Below, in pieces: positions 7,803 to 15,800 of a DNA stretch of 22,418 nucleotides. Both the position numbers and the translations under genes were made by a program. A model generated the notes under the pieces. The model worked only from the letters and a program-made list of their open reading frames with translations. It did no database searches and had not been told where the DNA came from. Each line of letters opens with the position of its first letter. Position 1 is the stretch's first letter. Source of the DNA: an uncultured Planctomycetaceae bacterium (lineage in GTDB: Bacteria; Planctomycetota; Planctomycetia; Pirellulales; Pirellulaceae); contig CAIYOB010001055.1 of NCBI GenBank assembly GCA_903927685.1, positions 1 through 22,418 on the forward strand, in the 5' to 3' direction.

Positions 7803-8756
7803 ATGAAGACGCGAGTCGGGATAGCCGTTCTAGCGTGGGCCGCGATCATGTCCACCACCGTTGCACAGGCGTGGGGCCAACCCAAGTGCTCGGGTGAAAC
7901 GTCCAAGCGTTGCGTGAGCTGTGCGGATTTGGACAAGTCGAGGCCTCGGGGCATCAAGGCGGTGTGCGAGTGCCAAGCCTCGAGCCAAAAGACCGATTCC
8001 GACCCGGCGGGGCCGGCGGTGTCCGAACCGCGAAGGCTGGCCTTGCCGCTCGGCTCCTATCGACGGTTGCGGGCCGGCGACCCAGCCAAATCGGCTGCAG
8101 GCTGCGGCTGCAAAGAATGCAAGGCCTGCAGGCTGGATGGCCGCCATGACACGATCTTCGGCACCGAGACGATTTTCGGCGACCTGTCGCCGAAACTGTC
8201 CCGCGATCGGCATGGGTGTCCTTACGAGGACTCCAAGGCCGGCCATCGCAGTCCGCTGGGCTCCGCACTCTCGAAGCTGGATGCCGCAGTGCAAAGAGTC
8301 TTCGTCTGCCAGCGTGGGACCTGCAACCATCCGGGCTGCAAGGGGGCGGATGGCGGGAAGTCCGCTTCACAGTGCGACTGCGAAACCGGTCCGAAAACGG
8401 CGCCCGCATCAGTGGGCGACCCGGCGGAGCCTGAATCGGCCAACAATCCGTTCCACGATGACACGCTCGAGCCTGCACCGCTGCCGCCGACGCCGCGGAT
8501 CACGTCAGCAGCTTCCAAGGCCGCGCCGCCCGGCAAGAGTCCGCAGGGCAACAAAGCGGGTCAGACAGAGGCGAAACTTGTTTCCAGTCAGGCACCGGCG
8601 CCGGCCGCGCAGACTCCGCCCTCGGCGGGCGGCAAGCAACCGCCGCAGCGGATTCGCTTGGTGGAGCGAGCGGTGTCGACCACCTCAGCCAAGCCCCGGC
8701 CGACCTCGAGCCCGAGCAGGGACGATGACCACGGACGCCCCGGTGCCGACCGGTAA
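7803..8756 (+). CDS. exported cysteine-rich protein with Pro/Ala-rich tail, unknown function
   Basis: A 317-aa protein I do not recognise. The N-terminus MKTRVGIAVLAWAAIMSTT is a Sec signal, probably cut after AQA near residue 23. The mature front half holds clusters of cysteines: CSGETSKRCVSC, VCECQ, CGCKECKAC, HGCP, VCQRGTCNHPGC and CDCETG. These could form disulfides in the envelope or bind metal. An unusual repeated phrase, DTIFGTETIFGDLSPKL, sits between clusters. From about residue 210 the chain becomes Pro/Ala/Ser/Lys-rich and looks disordered. A G-rich ribosome site lies seven bases before ATG 7803. The last 32 bases overlap the next gene's start in another frame, which indicates an operon. 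Lineage-restricted envelope proteins of this kind are common in planctomycetes; no function is claimed. Confidence 0.7.
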   Translation: MKTRVGIAVLAWAAIMSTTVAQAWGQPKCSGETSKRCVSCADLDKSRPRGIKAVCECQASSQKTDSDPAGPAVSEPRRLALPLGSYRRLRAGDPAKSAAGCGCKECKACRLDGRHDTIFGTETIFGDLSPKLSRDRHGCPYEDSKAGHRSPLGSALSKLDAAVQRVFVCQRGTCNHPGCKGADGGKSASQCDCETGPKTAPASVGDPAEPESANNPFHDDTLEPAPLPPTPRITSAASKAAPPGKSPQGNKAGQTEAKLVSSQAPAPAAQTPPSAGGKQPPQRIRLVERAVSTTSAKPRPTSSPSRDDDHGRPGADR

Positions 8757-9405
8757 CCCTTTCGCTACCCGCTACACGCGTCCCGACGCGGGCGAGTACC
8801 TGTTTCCGACGGACGCGAACGCCGACTGCCTGGTCGTCCGCCTCTGCCAGTTCGGCTGGTGGGGCCAGATTACGGGGCCCCACGGCAGCGGAAAATCGAC
8901 GCTGGTCCAGACCTTGCTGCCCCGGCTGGAGGCGGCGGGACGCTCCGTCCAGTTCTACCTTTTCCAGCCCACACCGCCGAGGCACGGGCGGGCGATACCG
9001 AGCCGAATCGCCGTGGCGGAGCCGTTGGCCGGAGGCTCCCGCTCTCAGTCCCTCGCCGACCTCCGGCGAGCTAGCACTACCGACTGGAATTCGCGGACGC
9101 AGATTGTGGTCGACGGATACGAACAATTGAGTTGGCTGCGACGTACCTGGTTGAAGCGACGCTGTCGACGGCGGCGAGCGGGACTCCTGGTCACAGCCCA
9201 TAGGGACCTGGGACTGCCTCCGCTCTGGCAGACGGGAATCAGCATGGAACTGGCGCGGCGCGTCGTGGCCCGCCTGTTGAACGAGCACGCTGCCGATTGG
9301 CTGGACGACGACCAAGTGCAGCGACTGCTGGCCAGGCACGGTGGGAATCTGCGGGAGGTGCTGTTCCAATTGTATGATCTGTTCGAACAGCACCAGCGCG
9401 GGTAA
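8725..9405 (+). CDS. small P-loop ATPase, unknown role
   Basis: A 226-aa soluble protein. Walker A is GPHGSGKST at residues 51-59 and a Walker B-like strand is QIVVDGYEQL with D130. A following strand, AGLLVTAHRDLGLP, fits sensor 1, and a helical C-terminal lid (VQRLLARHGGNLREVLFQLYDLFEQH) resembles AAA/STAND-type ATPases such as ExeA/TniB-like switches. No DNA-binding or membrane part is seen. Start choice: ATG 8725 is preceded by AGCAGGGACG and gives a compact domain; the frame is open far upstream, but that stretch is arginine-rich shadow sequence of the Cys-rich gene. The gene overlaps the Cys-rich gene by 32 bases, so the two products are probably made together even though one is exported and the other is cytoplasmic. 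Confidence 0.75.
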   Translation: MTTDAPVPTGNPFATRYTRPDAGEYLFPTDANADCLVVRLCQFGWWGQITGPHGSGKSTLVQTLLPRLEAAGRSVQFYLFQPTPPRHGRAIPSRIAVAEPLAGGSRSQSLADLRRASTTDWNSRTQIVVDGYEQLSWLRRTWLKRRCRRRRAGLLVTAHRDLGLPPLWQTGISMELARRVVARLLNEHAADWLDDDQVQRLLARHGGNLREVLFQLYDLFEQHQRG

Positions 9406-9678
9406 CCGCCGACGGGCGAGGCGACCGGCGCGGTCGCGAGCGGGAGCCCTGCGGTCGGTACGATCGGGATGATCGTCAGCCCTTGCCCGCCTTGGCAGCC
9501 TTTCGCCGACTGTGCGATTGCAGCCGACGTTGAGCCGTTTTGGCAAATGTTGGACATTTTTTCTTCAGCGAAGGCATCCGCAGCCTAAATTACAGCATGG
9601 GATTGCGCGCCCTGGCAGTGGACCGGGGCGAGGCCAGGAGGGCCCCGACACTGATTCGTGCCTAGGGGAGATTAACCC

Positions 9679-10989
9679 ATGCCCAAGCCAGCAGCGAACG
9701 CCGTTTGGATCGGCTGCCTGGTCATCCTGCTGGCGAGCCCGGTGGCTCAGCCGGCCAGCGGCTATACGCTGGTCGACTGGATCCGCACCTGGCCCGCCTC
9801 CGTACCCGGCGCTGCGCCGGCCGCGACCGCTCCGGTAGTCATCCCCGGTTTCTCGTCGCCCGCGCCTACTTGCGGTACGCCCGCCCCCAGCTGTGCTGCG
9901 CCCGCCCCGGCCCCGGCCTGCGATTCCCGTCCGCCTTACTACACCGCTCCGCCGATGGTCGCGCCGGCGCCCAATTGCGGAGCCGCGATGCCGGCCGCGC
10001 CGGTGGGCGCTGGCGTATCCTATCTCCAGCCCGCGCCGACCGTGGCGGTTCCGGTCCAGCAGGTGCGGTACCGCACGACCTGGGTTCGCACGCCCACGAC
10101 GAATTACCGGCCGATCGTCACCTACGATCCGGTGACGGGTTGGCCCACCACGGCCATGCAGCCCTGTACGACCTATACGTGGCAGCTGCGCCGAGTGCCG
10201 GCGACGGGCCAAGGGGGCTGGTTTTCGAACACCTTCGGCAATCTGTTTGGGCCTCCCGTTCCGCCTCCGGTCCAGCCGGTCGGAGTCTACGTAGAGCCGT
10301 CCGCTCCCGTTGTGTCGCCCGGCCTGGGCGGGCTGGCAGCCCCGGCCGTGCCCACCGTGCCGGCCTACCCCGCGCCGGCTTACCCCGCGCCGTCCGGCAG
10401 CGCACCTTACGGAGCCCCGCCGCCGCTGCCGTCGGCTCCGCTGGCGTCGCCGCCGACAACCTCAGGTTGGACGCCGTCGACCAGTCCTGCGACGCTGCCC
10501 GCCGCACCGGGCATACCCGCTCCGGCGGCAGGTGTGGGAGCGCCGGGCACCGCGACGCCTGCCGATCGGCCGCCCACGCTGTCACCGAACGAAGCCCAAG
10601 GCTTACAGACTCTGCAGCCGATTCCGGAGAATCGCAACTATGCACCTCCCGGCAACGACAGTTCCCTCTTGGCGCCGCCTCCGCTGCTGAATCCGTCCAA
10701 GACGCCCCCGGCCGCCGCGCCAACGGCGCCGCCCAATGTCTCGCCCGTTCCCGATCCGGACGCCGGCGCGGGGCGATCGCAAGTGCCTGCGGCTCCCAGC
10801 CTGTACGATCCCAACGGCCGGACGGCACGCGTGCTGCCGCTCAGCACCCGCTGGCCGGCCGCGCCGATTCGCTGGTCGGAACCGACCGCCGTCGCACAGA
10901 ATCTCGAGGTCGCCCGGTCCGGGCCGAACCAGCCCGCCGCAGCGTCTCCCGCGCCGGACGCCGACGGCTGGCAAGCCGTTCGGCCTTGA
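9679..10989 (+). CDS. exported Pro/Ala-rich protein, unknown function
   Basis: A 436-aa protein with a Sec signal (MPKPAANAVWIGCLVILLAS, cleavage near PASG at about residue 28). The mature chain is dominated by proline, alanine and threonine. Between about residues 128 and 175 there is a structured, aromatic segment, VRYRTTWVRTPTTNYRPI then VTGWPTTAMQPCTTYTWQLR, of a kind I associate with planctomycete envelope proteins of unknown function. Tyr-Pro-Ala-Pro repeats (PAYPAPAYPAPSG) follow near residue 235. Five or more cysteines lie in the first 105 residues. AGGGGAG stands nine bases before ATG 9679. The stop TGA at 10987-10989 shares its A with the start ATG of the DNA methyltransferase gene, so the two are translationally coupled. 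It probably belongs to the cell envelope. Confidence 0.7.
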   Translation: MPKPAANAVWIGCLVILLASPVAQPASGYTLVDWIRTWPASVPGAAPAATAPVVIPGFSSPAPTCGTPAPSCAAPAPAPACDSRPPYYTAPPMVAPAPNCGAAMPAAPVGAGVSYLQPAPTVAVPVQQVRYRTTWVRTPTTNYRPIVTYDPVTGWPTTAMQPCTTYTWQLRRVPATGQGGWFSNTFGNLFGPPVPPPVQPVGVYVEPSAPVVSPGLGGLAAPAVPTVPAYPAPAYPAPSGSAPYGAPPPLPSAPLASPPTTSGWTPSTSPATLPAAPGIPAPAAGVGAPGTATPADRPPTLSPNEAQGLQTLQPIPENRNYAPPGNDSSLLAPPPLLNPSKTPPAAAPTAPPNVSPVPDPDAGAGRSQVPAAPSLYDPNGRTARVLPLSTRWPAAPIRWSEPTAVAQNLEVARSGPNQPAAASPAPDADGWQAVRP

Positions 10990-13823
10990 TGCCGTCCAGG
11001 ACATCAGTGACACGATCCCGTCAGCCTCTCGTCGACCGGACCCTGTGCCTTGCGGCGGAGCTGCGGCCTCGTGTCCTGCAGCGGATGGCTTCTGCGCAGG
11101 GCGGCGAGCATCTGCGGTGGCTGGCGGAAGCCGTCGCCCTGGCCACAGGGAACCCGCTGAACGAGGACGAATTCGCTCGGGGGTACGCCGAGGCGGTGGC
11201 TTGCGGCTCGGCGGCAGCGGCCCTCGCCGGCCCGCTGTTCCTTGAACGCCGGGTGCAGAACTGGCTGCTGAACCACGCCAATCCGCTGTGGCGAGGCATA
11301 CTGGAAGAAGCCCTCCTCTTGTCGCGCGAACATGACCCTGGGGCAAGTGCCGCGGCGGTCGGGGGCTGGGATCCGATCCTGGCGTTCTACGAAGTCTTCC
11401 TGCAGCACCATGACCAGCGGCGTAGGACGCGTCATGGAGTCTTCTACACGCCACCGCCGATCGCCCGCTACATCCTGTCGCAAGTCCAGCGCTTGCTGCG
11501 CGAGCGTTTCGGCCTGGCGGAGGGGCTGGCCGAGTCGGTCACATGGGGGCAGATGGCGAGCCGCTTTCCGTCGCTGGTCCTACCGGCCACGGCCCGGCCC
11601 GCGGAACCGTTTGTCACGATCCTGGATCCGGCCCTGGGCGCCGGCGTGTTCTTGGCCGAGTGCCTGAAGTTCATCCACGCTCTTTTGACCACCCAGTGGG
11701 CGCGGGCGGGCGAGGCGGATTCCCAGATCGCGGAGCGTTGGGACGATTGTGTCGCGCGTCACGTGCTGCCGCGGCTGTTTGGGCTGGAACTGATGCTGCC
11801 CGCCTGCGTCGTCGCCACGTTGAAGCTGGTCAGCACCCTGGCCGAGACCGGCTTTACATTCACGCGCGATTCGCGGCTGCAGATCTCCCTGGCGAACACC
11901 TTGGCCGGACCTCCGCCGCGGCAGCGCACCCTCGGCGCCGCCGGCGAAGCAGCGTTCCTGTCGGCGGCAGGCGACGGCCGCGAGTCCGCCTTCCGCACGC
12001 CCTTTACAGTCATCGTCGGCAATCCGCCGTTTTCCGGTATCTCGCAGCAGCACGGCCGGTGGATCGTCGACCTGCTGCGCGGGACCGAAGGCAGTTGCCA
12101 CGGGTGGAGCAATTACTTTGAAGTGGACGGCCGGCCGTTGGGCGAGCGGAAGACCTGGCTGCAAGACGACTACGTCAAGTTCTTGCGTTTCGCGCACTGG
12201 AAGGTGGAAACCTCGGGGACCGGGATCGTGGGTTTGGTGACCAACCACGGCTACCTGGACAATCCCACGTTTCGCGGCGTGCGGCAACAGCTGCTGGCCA
12301 GCTTTCCTGACATTACCGTGATCGACCTGCACGGCAACCGCAAGAAGAAGGAACGGGCCCCGGATGGGCGTGCGGACGGCAACGTGTTTGGGATCGCGCA
12401 GGGGACGGCCATCGGCCTGCTGTGCCGGCCGCCGGGCGAAGCGTCGAGTGGCGAAGTGCAGTACGGCGAGTTATGGGGAACGGCGGAAGAGAAACTGAAG
12501 GCCCTGGAACGGGCCGCCGGGCTGCCGGCCGCGGAGACGGCCGACTCGGGGCTGGCCATCCGCCGCGTGGGGCCAGCCGTGCCGCAGTACTTTCTTGCGC
12601 CGCGACCGGAAAGTCGCGCGGACGAGTACGCCGCCGCGGCCCGGTTGCCCGACATCATGCCCCTGAACGTCACGGCGCCGGTCACCGCCCGCGACGGCTT
12701 TGTCGTGGCCTTCTCGCGCGAGGAACTCGTGGCACGCATGGCGGATTTCCGCGATCTGGACGTGCCTGATGACGAGATCCGGCGCCGCTACTTCACCCGT
12801 ACGCGGTCGGCCCGGTACGCGGCTGGAGACACCCGCGGCTGGAAACTGGCCGAGGCCCGCCGCCGGCTGGCGGCGGATCCCTGCTGGCAGGAACACATCC
12901 GACCATGTTGGTATCGCCCGTTTGACGAACGCTTCGTCTATTGGGCGGACGGCATGATCGATTGGCCGCGCGACGAGGTGACGCCGTACCTGCTGCGTCC
13001 GGGGAACGTTGCGTTGGTGGCCCGCCGGCAGATGCTGCCCAGCCAGCCGTGCAACTACTTCTGGGTCACCGACCAACTCCTGCTGGACGGCCTGATCCGC
13101 TCGGACAACCGCGGTAGCGAGTCGGTGTTTCCGCTGTATCTGGAGGCCATTCCGGCCAGCTCTAGCCCGCCCTACCGCGTGAATTTCGACGCAGCGTTCC
13201 TGGAGCGAGCGGCTCGCCAGCTGGGCATCCGCTGGGCGACCGGCGCGAGCCCGTCGGGAGACGGTTTTCGCCCTGCGGACCTGCTGTTCTACAGCTATGC
13301 ATTGTTCTTCTCGCCCGAGTACCGCCGCCGCTACGCCGATCGCCTGTGGAGCGATTTTCCGCGCGTGCTGTTGCCTCAGCGCCCGGACCTGTTGCGGGCC
13401 TTGGCGGCGCGAGGCGAGCAATTGGCGAGTTGGCATCTGCTGAGCGAGTTCCGTTCGACCGGGCGCGAAATACTCGCCAGCGCCGCGGCCGCTCATGGAT
13501 CAGACGAGTGGCGCTGGTTCCTCGACGCCCCGCCCGTCGTGGCCCCCGGGTTTCCAAAGTTTGACTCCGGTCGCGTCAGCATCAATCGGGATGCCCGGCT
13601 CGAACGTGTCCCGGCGGAGATCTGGGACTTTCCTGTGGGCGGCCACCAGGTGTGCCGCAAGTGGCTCAAAGACCGCCGCGGGCGGACGCTGTCCGACCGC
13701 GAGTTGGCCGTCTACGGGTGCCTACTGTCCGCCGTCGCGAACACGCGGCGGATGATGACAGAGATTGACGCCGACGTCCAGGCCGCTGGCGGCTGGCCCG
13801 CCGCATTCAGTGGGCCATGGTAA
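10989..13823 (+). CDS. N6-adenine-type DNA methyltransferase with Type ISP-like specificity region
   Basis: A 944-aa protein. A helical N-terminal part (about 1-145) is followed by GVFYTPPPIARYI (150-162), the usual lead-in to gamma-class N6-adenine methyltransferases. Motif I is ILDPALGAGVFLAE (211-224), which binds S-adenosylmethionine, and the catalytic motif IV is NPPF (345-348). Residues about 400-700 fit a target-recognition region. The C-terminus IWDFPVGGHQVCRKWLKDR (about 878-896) and the GGWPAAF ending match the C-terminal specificity domain of Type ISP restriction-modification enzymes (LlaGI/LlaBIII group). Those are about 1,570 aa with an Mrr nuclease and helicase in front; both are absent here, and no nuclease gene is adjacent. 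ATG 10989 overlaps the previous stop. The TAA stop at 13821-13823 lies within a palindromic repeat. It may be an orphan methylase or part of a defence system extending outside the window. Confidence 0.85.
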   Translation: MPSRTSVTRSRQPLVDRTLCLAAELRPRVLQRMASAQGGEHLRWLAEAVALATGNPLNEDEFARGYAEAVACGSAAAALAGPLFLERRVQNWLLNHANPLWRGILEEALLLSREHDPGASAAAVGGWDPILAFYEVFLQHHDQRRRTRHGVFYTPPPIARYILSQVQRLLRERFGLAEGLAESVTWGQMASRFPSLVLPATARPAEPFVTILDPALGAGVFLAECLKFIHALLTTQWARAGEADSQIAERWDDCVARHVLPRLFGLELMLPACVVATLKLVSTLAETGFTFTRDSRLQISLANTLAGPPPRQRTLGAAGEAAFLSAAGDGRESAFRTPFTVIVGNPPFSGISQQHGRWIVDLLRGTEGSCHGWSNYFEVDGRPLGERKTWLQDDYVKFLRFAHWKVETSGTGIVGLVTNHGYLDNPTFRGVRQQLLASFPDITVIDLHGNRKKKERAPDGRADGNVFGIAQGTAIGLLCRPPGEASSGEVQYGELWGTAEEKLKALERAAGLPAAETADSGLAIRRVGPAVPQYFLAPRPESRADEYAAAARLPDIMPLNVTAPVTARDGFVVAFSREELVARMADFRDLDVPDDEIRRRYFTRTRSARYAAGDTRGWKLAEARRRLAADPCWQEHIRPCWYRPFDERFVYWADGMIDWPRDEVTPYLLRPGNVALVARRQMLPSQPCNYFWVTDQLLLDGLIRSDNRGSESVFPLYLEAIPASSSPPYRVNFDAAFLERAARQLGIRWATGASPSGDGFRPADLLFYSYALFFSPEYRRRYADRLWSDFPRVLLPQRPDLLRALAARGEQLASWHLLSEFRSTGREILASAAAAHGSDEWRWFLDAPPVVAPGFPKFDSGRVSINRDARLERVPAEIWDFPVGGHQVCRKWLKDRRGRTLSDRELAVYGCLLSAVANTRRMMTEIDADVQAAGGWPAAFSGPW

Positions 13824-13877
13824 CGGGACGCGTCAGCGAGGATCCCCGGCCTTTCCTCGCTTACGCGTCGGGTTACC
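13819..13877. repeat. palindromic intergenic repeat (family A)
   Basis: The left arm at 13819-13842 (ggtaacgggacgcgtcagcg plus AGGA) pairs with the right arm at 13854-13877 with 21 of 24 positions matching, around an 11-base loop. The methyltransferase stop codon TAA (13821-13823) is the fourth base onward of the left arm region. The sequence reads NPTRKRG in one minus frame, a peptide that recurs in planctomycete annotations because of this repeat (from memory). It could also act as a transcription or mRNA-stability hairpin. Confidence 0.75.
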
Positions 13878-14282
13878 GTGCGCAGCACTCCGAACAAGGC
13901 CATCGAGCACCTGCGGGAGACCGTGCAGAAGCCCCGGTTGGCCGTGTATGGCGAGCAGAGCGGCGACGGCCAAACTTGGCCCTGGCAAACGATGAGCGTG
14001 TTCTGCCAATCCGGCTACGACGCGACCAGGGAGGATCCGGTGAACGGGCGTACGACGTTTGGCCGCAGCCAGCGGCAGGGGGCCGATCCCGCCCGGATCT
14101 CTTGCCAGACACGGTCGCCCGACACACACTGTCGCGGCGCGGTCTTGCGGCAGGACCGGGCACCGCGGATAATCAGCCGCTTGAAGCCAGGGCGATCCGC
14201 GTGTCGGCCGTTCGGCAGCGGGACGCCGGCTGTCATGGTCAACGTTTTCCCAGTCCCACCTTTAACAGGAGGTTCGCTATGA
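13878..14282 (+). CDS. possible small protein of unknown function, perhaps decayed
   Basis: The 455 bases between the methyltransferase and the Gfo/Idh gene contain, beyond the repeat, one open frame of 134 codons starting with GTG 13878. By hand count about 80-86% of its codons end in G or C, similar to real genes here. The first 60 residues look protein-like (NKAIEHLRETVQKPRLAVYG, then TWPWQTMSVFCQSGYDA); the rest is Arg/Ser/Pro-rich. The +2 frame at about 14085-14130 reads LLPDTVARHTLSRRGLA, which looks helical, so frameshift decay is possible. The frame ends in TGA at 14280-14282, overlapping the ATG of the next gene (ATGA). There is no ribosome site before the GTG, which directly abuts the palindrome. 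I recognise no family. Confidence 0.35.
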   Translation: MRSTPNKAIEHLRETVQKPRLAVYGEQSGDGQTWPWQTMSVFCQSGYDATREDPVNGRTTFGRSQRQGADPARISCQTRSPDTHCRGAVLRQDRAPRIISRLKPGRSACRPFGSGTPAVMVNVFPVPPLTGGSL

Positions 14283-15655
14283 GCGAAACCACGAAACAAG
14301 TCACTTCACGCCGCGAGTTCCTGGGGAACACCGGACGGATTGCAGCGGCCACCGCCCTGGCCGGACTGGCCGTCCCGCACGTGCATGCCGCCGAGGACAA
14401 TACGCTGCAGGTCGCGCTGATCGGTTGCGGCGGTCGCGGCACCGGCGCCGCGGTCAATGCCTTGTCCGTCAAGCAGGGCCCGATGAAGTTGGTCGCCGCG
14501 GCGGACGTCTTTGAGAATCGCGTGCGGAACAGCGTCGAGCAGATCAAGCGGAGCCGCGCTGACCAAGTCGACGTGCCCCTGGAGCGTCAATTCGTCGGCT
14601 TTGACGCCTACCAGAAGGCGATGGACTGTCTGAAGCCGGGCGACATTGCCATCTTTGCCACGCCGCTGGCATTCCGCTGGGTCAACTTCGGCTATGCCAT
14701 TCAAAAGGGCTTGCACGTCTTCATGGAAAAGCCCGTGACCGCCGACGGCCCGACCTCGCGGCGGATGATTGAGCAGGCCAAAGAGGCGACGGCGAAGAAC
14801 CTGAAGGTGGGCGTGGGCCTGATGTCCCGGCACAGCCGCGCGCTGGAACAGTTGCACCAGCGGATCCAGGACGGCGAGATCGGCGACATCATCGCCATGC
14901 GCGGCTACCGGATGGCTGGCCCGCTGGGCTCGGCGTTTTCGGACAAGTGGCCGGGGCAGCCCAGCGAGCTGCTGTGGCAGATCCAGCGCTTCCACAGCTT
15001 CCTGTGGGCCAGCGGCGGCGCCTTCAGCGATTTCAACATCCACATCATCGACCACCTGTGCTGGATGAAGGACGCGTGGCCCATCAAAGCCCAGGGCGTG
15101 GGCGGGCGCCATTATCGGGGAAGTGCCGTCGACCAGAATTTCGATTCGTACTCGGTCGAGTACACCTTTGCCGACGGGGCCAAGCTGTTCATGGATGGCC
15201 GCAACGTCGCGGGCGCCGAGGATATGTATGCCAGCTACGTCCACGGCAGCAAGGGCTTGGCGATCGCGTCCAAGTCCGGCGACTGCGGGCCGCCGTCCAG
15301 CACCTACAAAGGCCAGAACGTCGACCGCGACAAGATGACCTGGGAGTCCCAGATCCCGCCGGGCGAGGGCAATCCTTACGACAACGAGTGGAACGATCTG
15401 GTGGACGCCATCCGGAACGACAAGCCGTACAACGAGGCGGAACGCGGCGTCATGGCCAGCGTCGTGACCTCGCTGGGCCGGCGGGCGGCGCACACCGGCA
15501 GGGAACTGACTTTGGAGGATATGCTCAACGCCGACCACGAGTATGCCCCGGGCGTCGATAAGTGGACGATGGACTCGCCGCCGCCGCTCGTGTCCGACGC
15601 GGACGGCAAGTACCCGATCCCGCAGCCGGGCCTGATCGGCAAACGCGAGTATTGA
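14279..15655 (+). CDS. Tat-exported Gfo/Idh/MocA family oxidoreductase
   Basis: A 458-aa protein with a twin-arginine signal, SRREFLGNTGRIAAATALAG (residues 10-29), and cleavage near HAA at about 38. The mature part begins with a Rossmann fold, LQVALIGCGGRGTGA (43-57), for NAD(P). The family motif EKPV is at 150-153 (HVFMEKPVTADGP), and the C-terminal alpha/beta domain contains ASGGAFSDFNIHIIDHLCWM, where the conserved Asp and His help catalysis. This is the common planctomycete version, expected to oxidise or epimerise a sugar or inositol outside the cytoplasm after folding with cofactor; the substrate cannot be read. ATG 14279 is preceded by AGGAGG at ideal spacing and fits the Tat signal, so longer upstream frames are rejected. 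An intrinsic terminator follows at 15667. Confidence 0.9.
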   Translation: MSETTKQVTSRREFLGNTGRIAAATALAGLAVPHVHAAEDNTLQVALIGCGGRGTGAAVNALSVKQGPMKLVAAADVFENRVRNSVEQIKRSRADQVDVPLERQFVGFDAYQKAMDCLKPGDIAIFATPLAFRWVNFGYAIQKGLHVFMEKPVTADGPTSRRMIEQAKEATAKNLKVGVGLMSRHSRALEQLHQRIQDGEIGDIIAMRGYRMAGPLGSAFSDKWPGQPSELLWQIQRFHSFLWASGGAFSDFNIHIIDHLCWMKDAWPIKAQGVGGRHYRGSAVDQNFDSYSVEYTFADGAKLFMDGRNVAGAEDMYASYVHGSKGLAIASKSGDCGPPSSTYKGQNVDRDKMTWESQIPPGEGNPYDNEWNDLVDAIRNDKPYNEAERGVMASVVTSLGRRAAHTGRELTLEDMLNADHEYAPGVDKWTMDSPPPLVSDADGKYPIPQPGLIGKREY

Positions 15656-15666
15656 GAACTGAGATG

Positions 15667-15712
15667 GGCAGGCAGCAGGGACCCGACCTGCTGTCTGTCA
15701 CATGGTTTTTTT
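15667..15712 (+). terminator. intrinsic terminator after the Gfo/Idh/MocA gene
   Basis: A 13-bp stem (ggcaggcagcagg at 15667-15679 with 15687-15699, including two G-U pairs in RNA) closes a 7-base loop. It is followed six bases later by seven T residues at 15706-15712. It lies 11 bases after the stop codon. Confidence 0.7.
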
Positions 15713-15800
15713 CCTCGACGATTGAAGGCATCAGCGGATGGTCCGCCGCCATTCGCTGACTCCTTCATTCGTTGGGAACCACCGCCACCAACACTCCGTT

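Noticed and set aside
7553..7957. 134-codon minus-strand frame between the discoidin and Cys-rich genes
   Set aside because: It overlaps the start of the well-supported Cys-rich gene and has shadow-like composition. A neighbouring frame at 7623-7675 ends in NDKLRLDFLAALRS, which looks like a protein end, but I could not place it in a family.
7921..8724. N-terminal extension of the P-loop ATPase frame
   Set aside because: Arg/Pro-rich shadow of the Cys-rich gene without domain features; ATG 8725 has its own ribosome site.
9705..10988. N-terminal extension of the methyltransferase frame by 428 codons
   Set aside because: The extension is the arginine-rich shadow of the Pro-rich gene; ATG 10989 gives a complete methyltransferase.
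7803..13823. The block as a complete restriction-modification or phage-defence island
   Set aside because: Only a methyltransferase is present; no nuclease, helicase, integrase or other defence gene is seen.
13817..14278. Upstream extension of the Gfo/Idh frame
   Set aside because: The Tat signal and AGGAGG place the start at 14279; the extension begins inside the palindrome.
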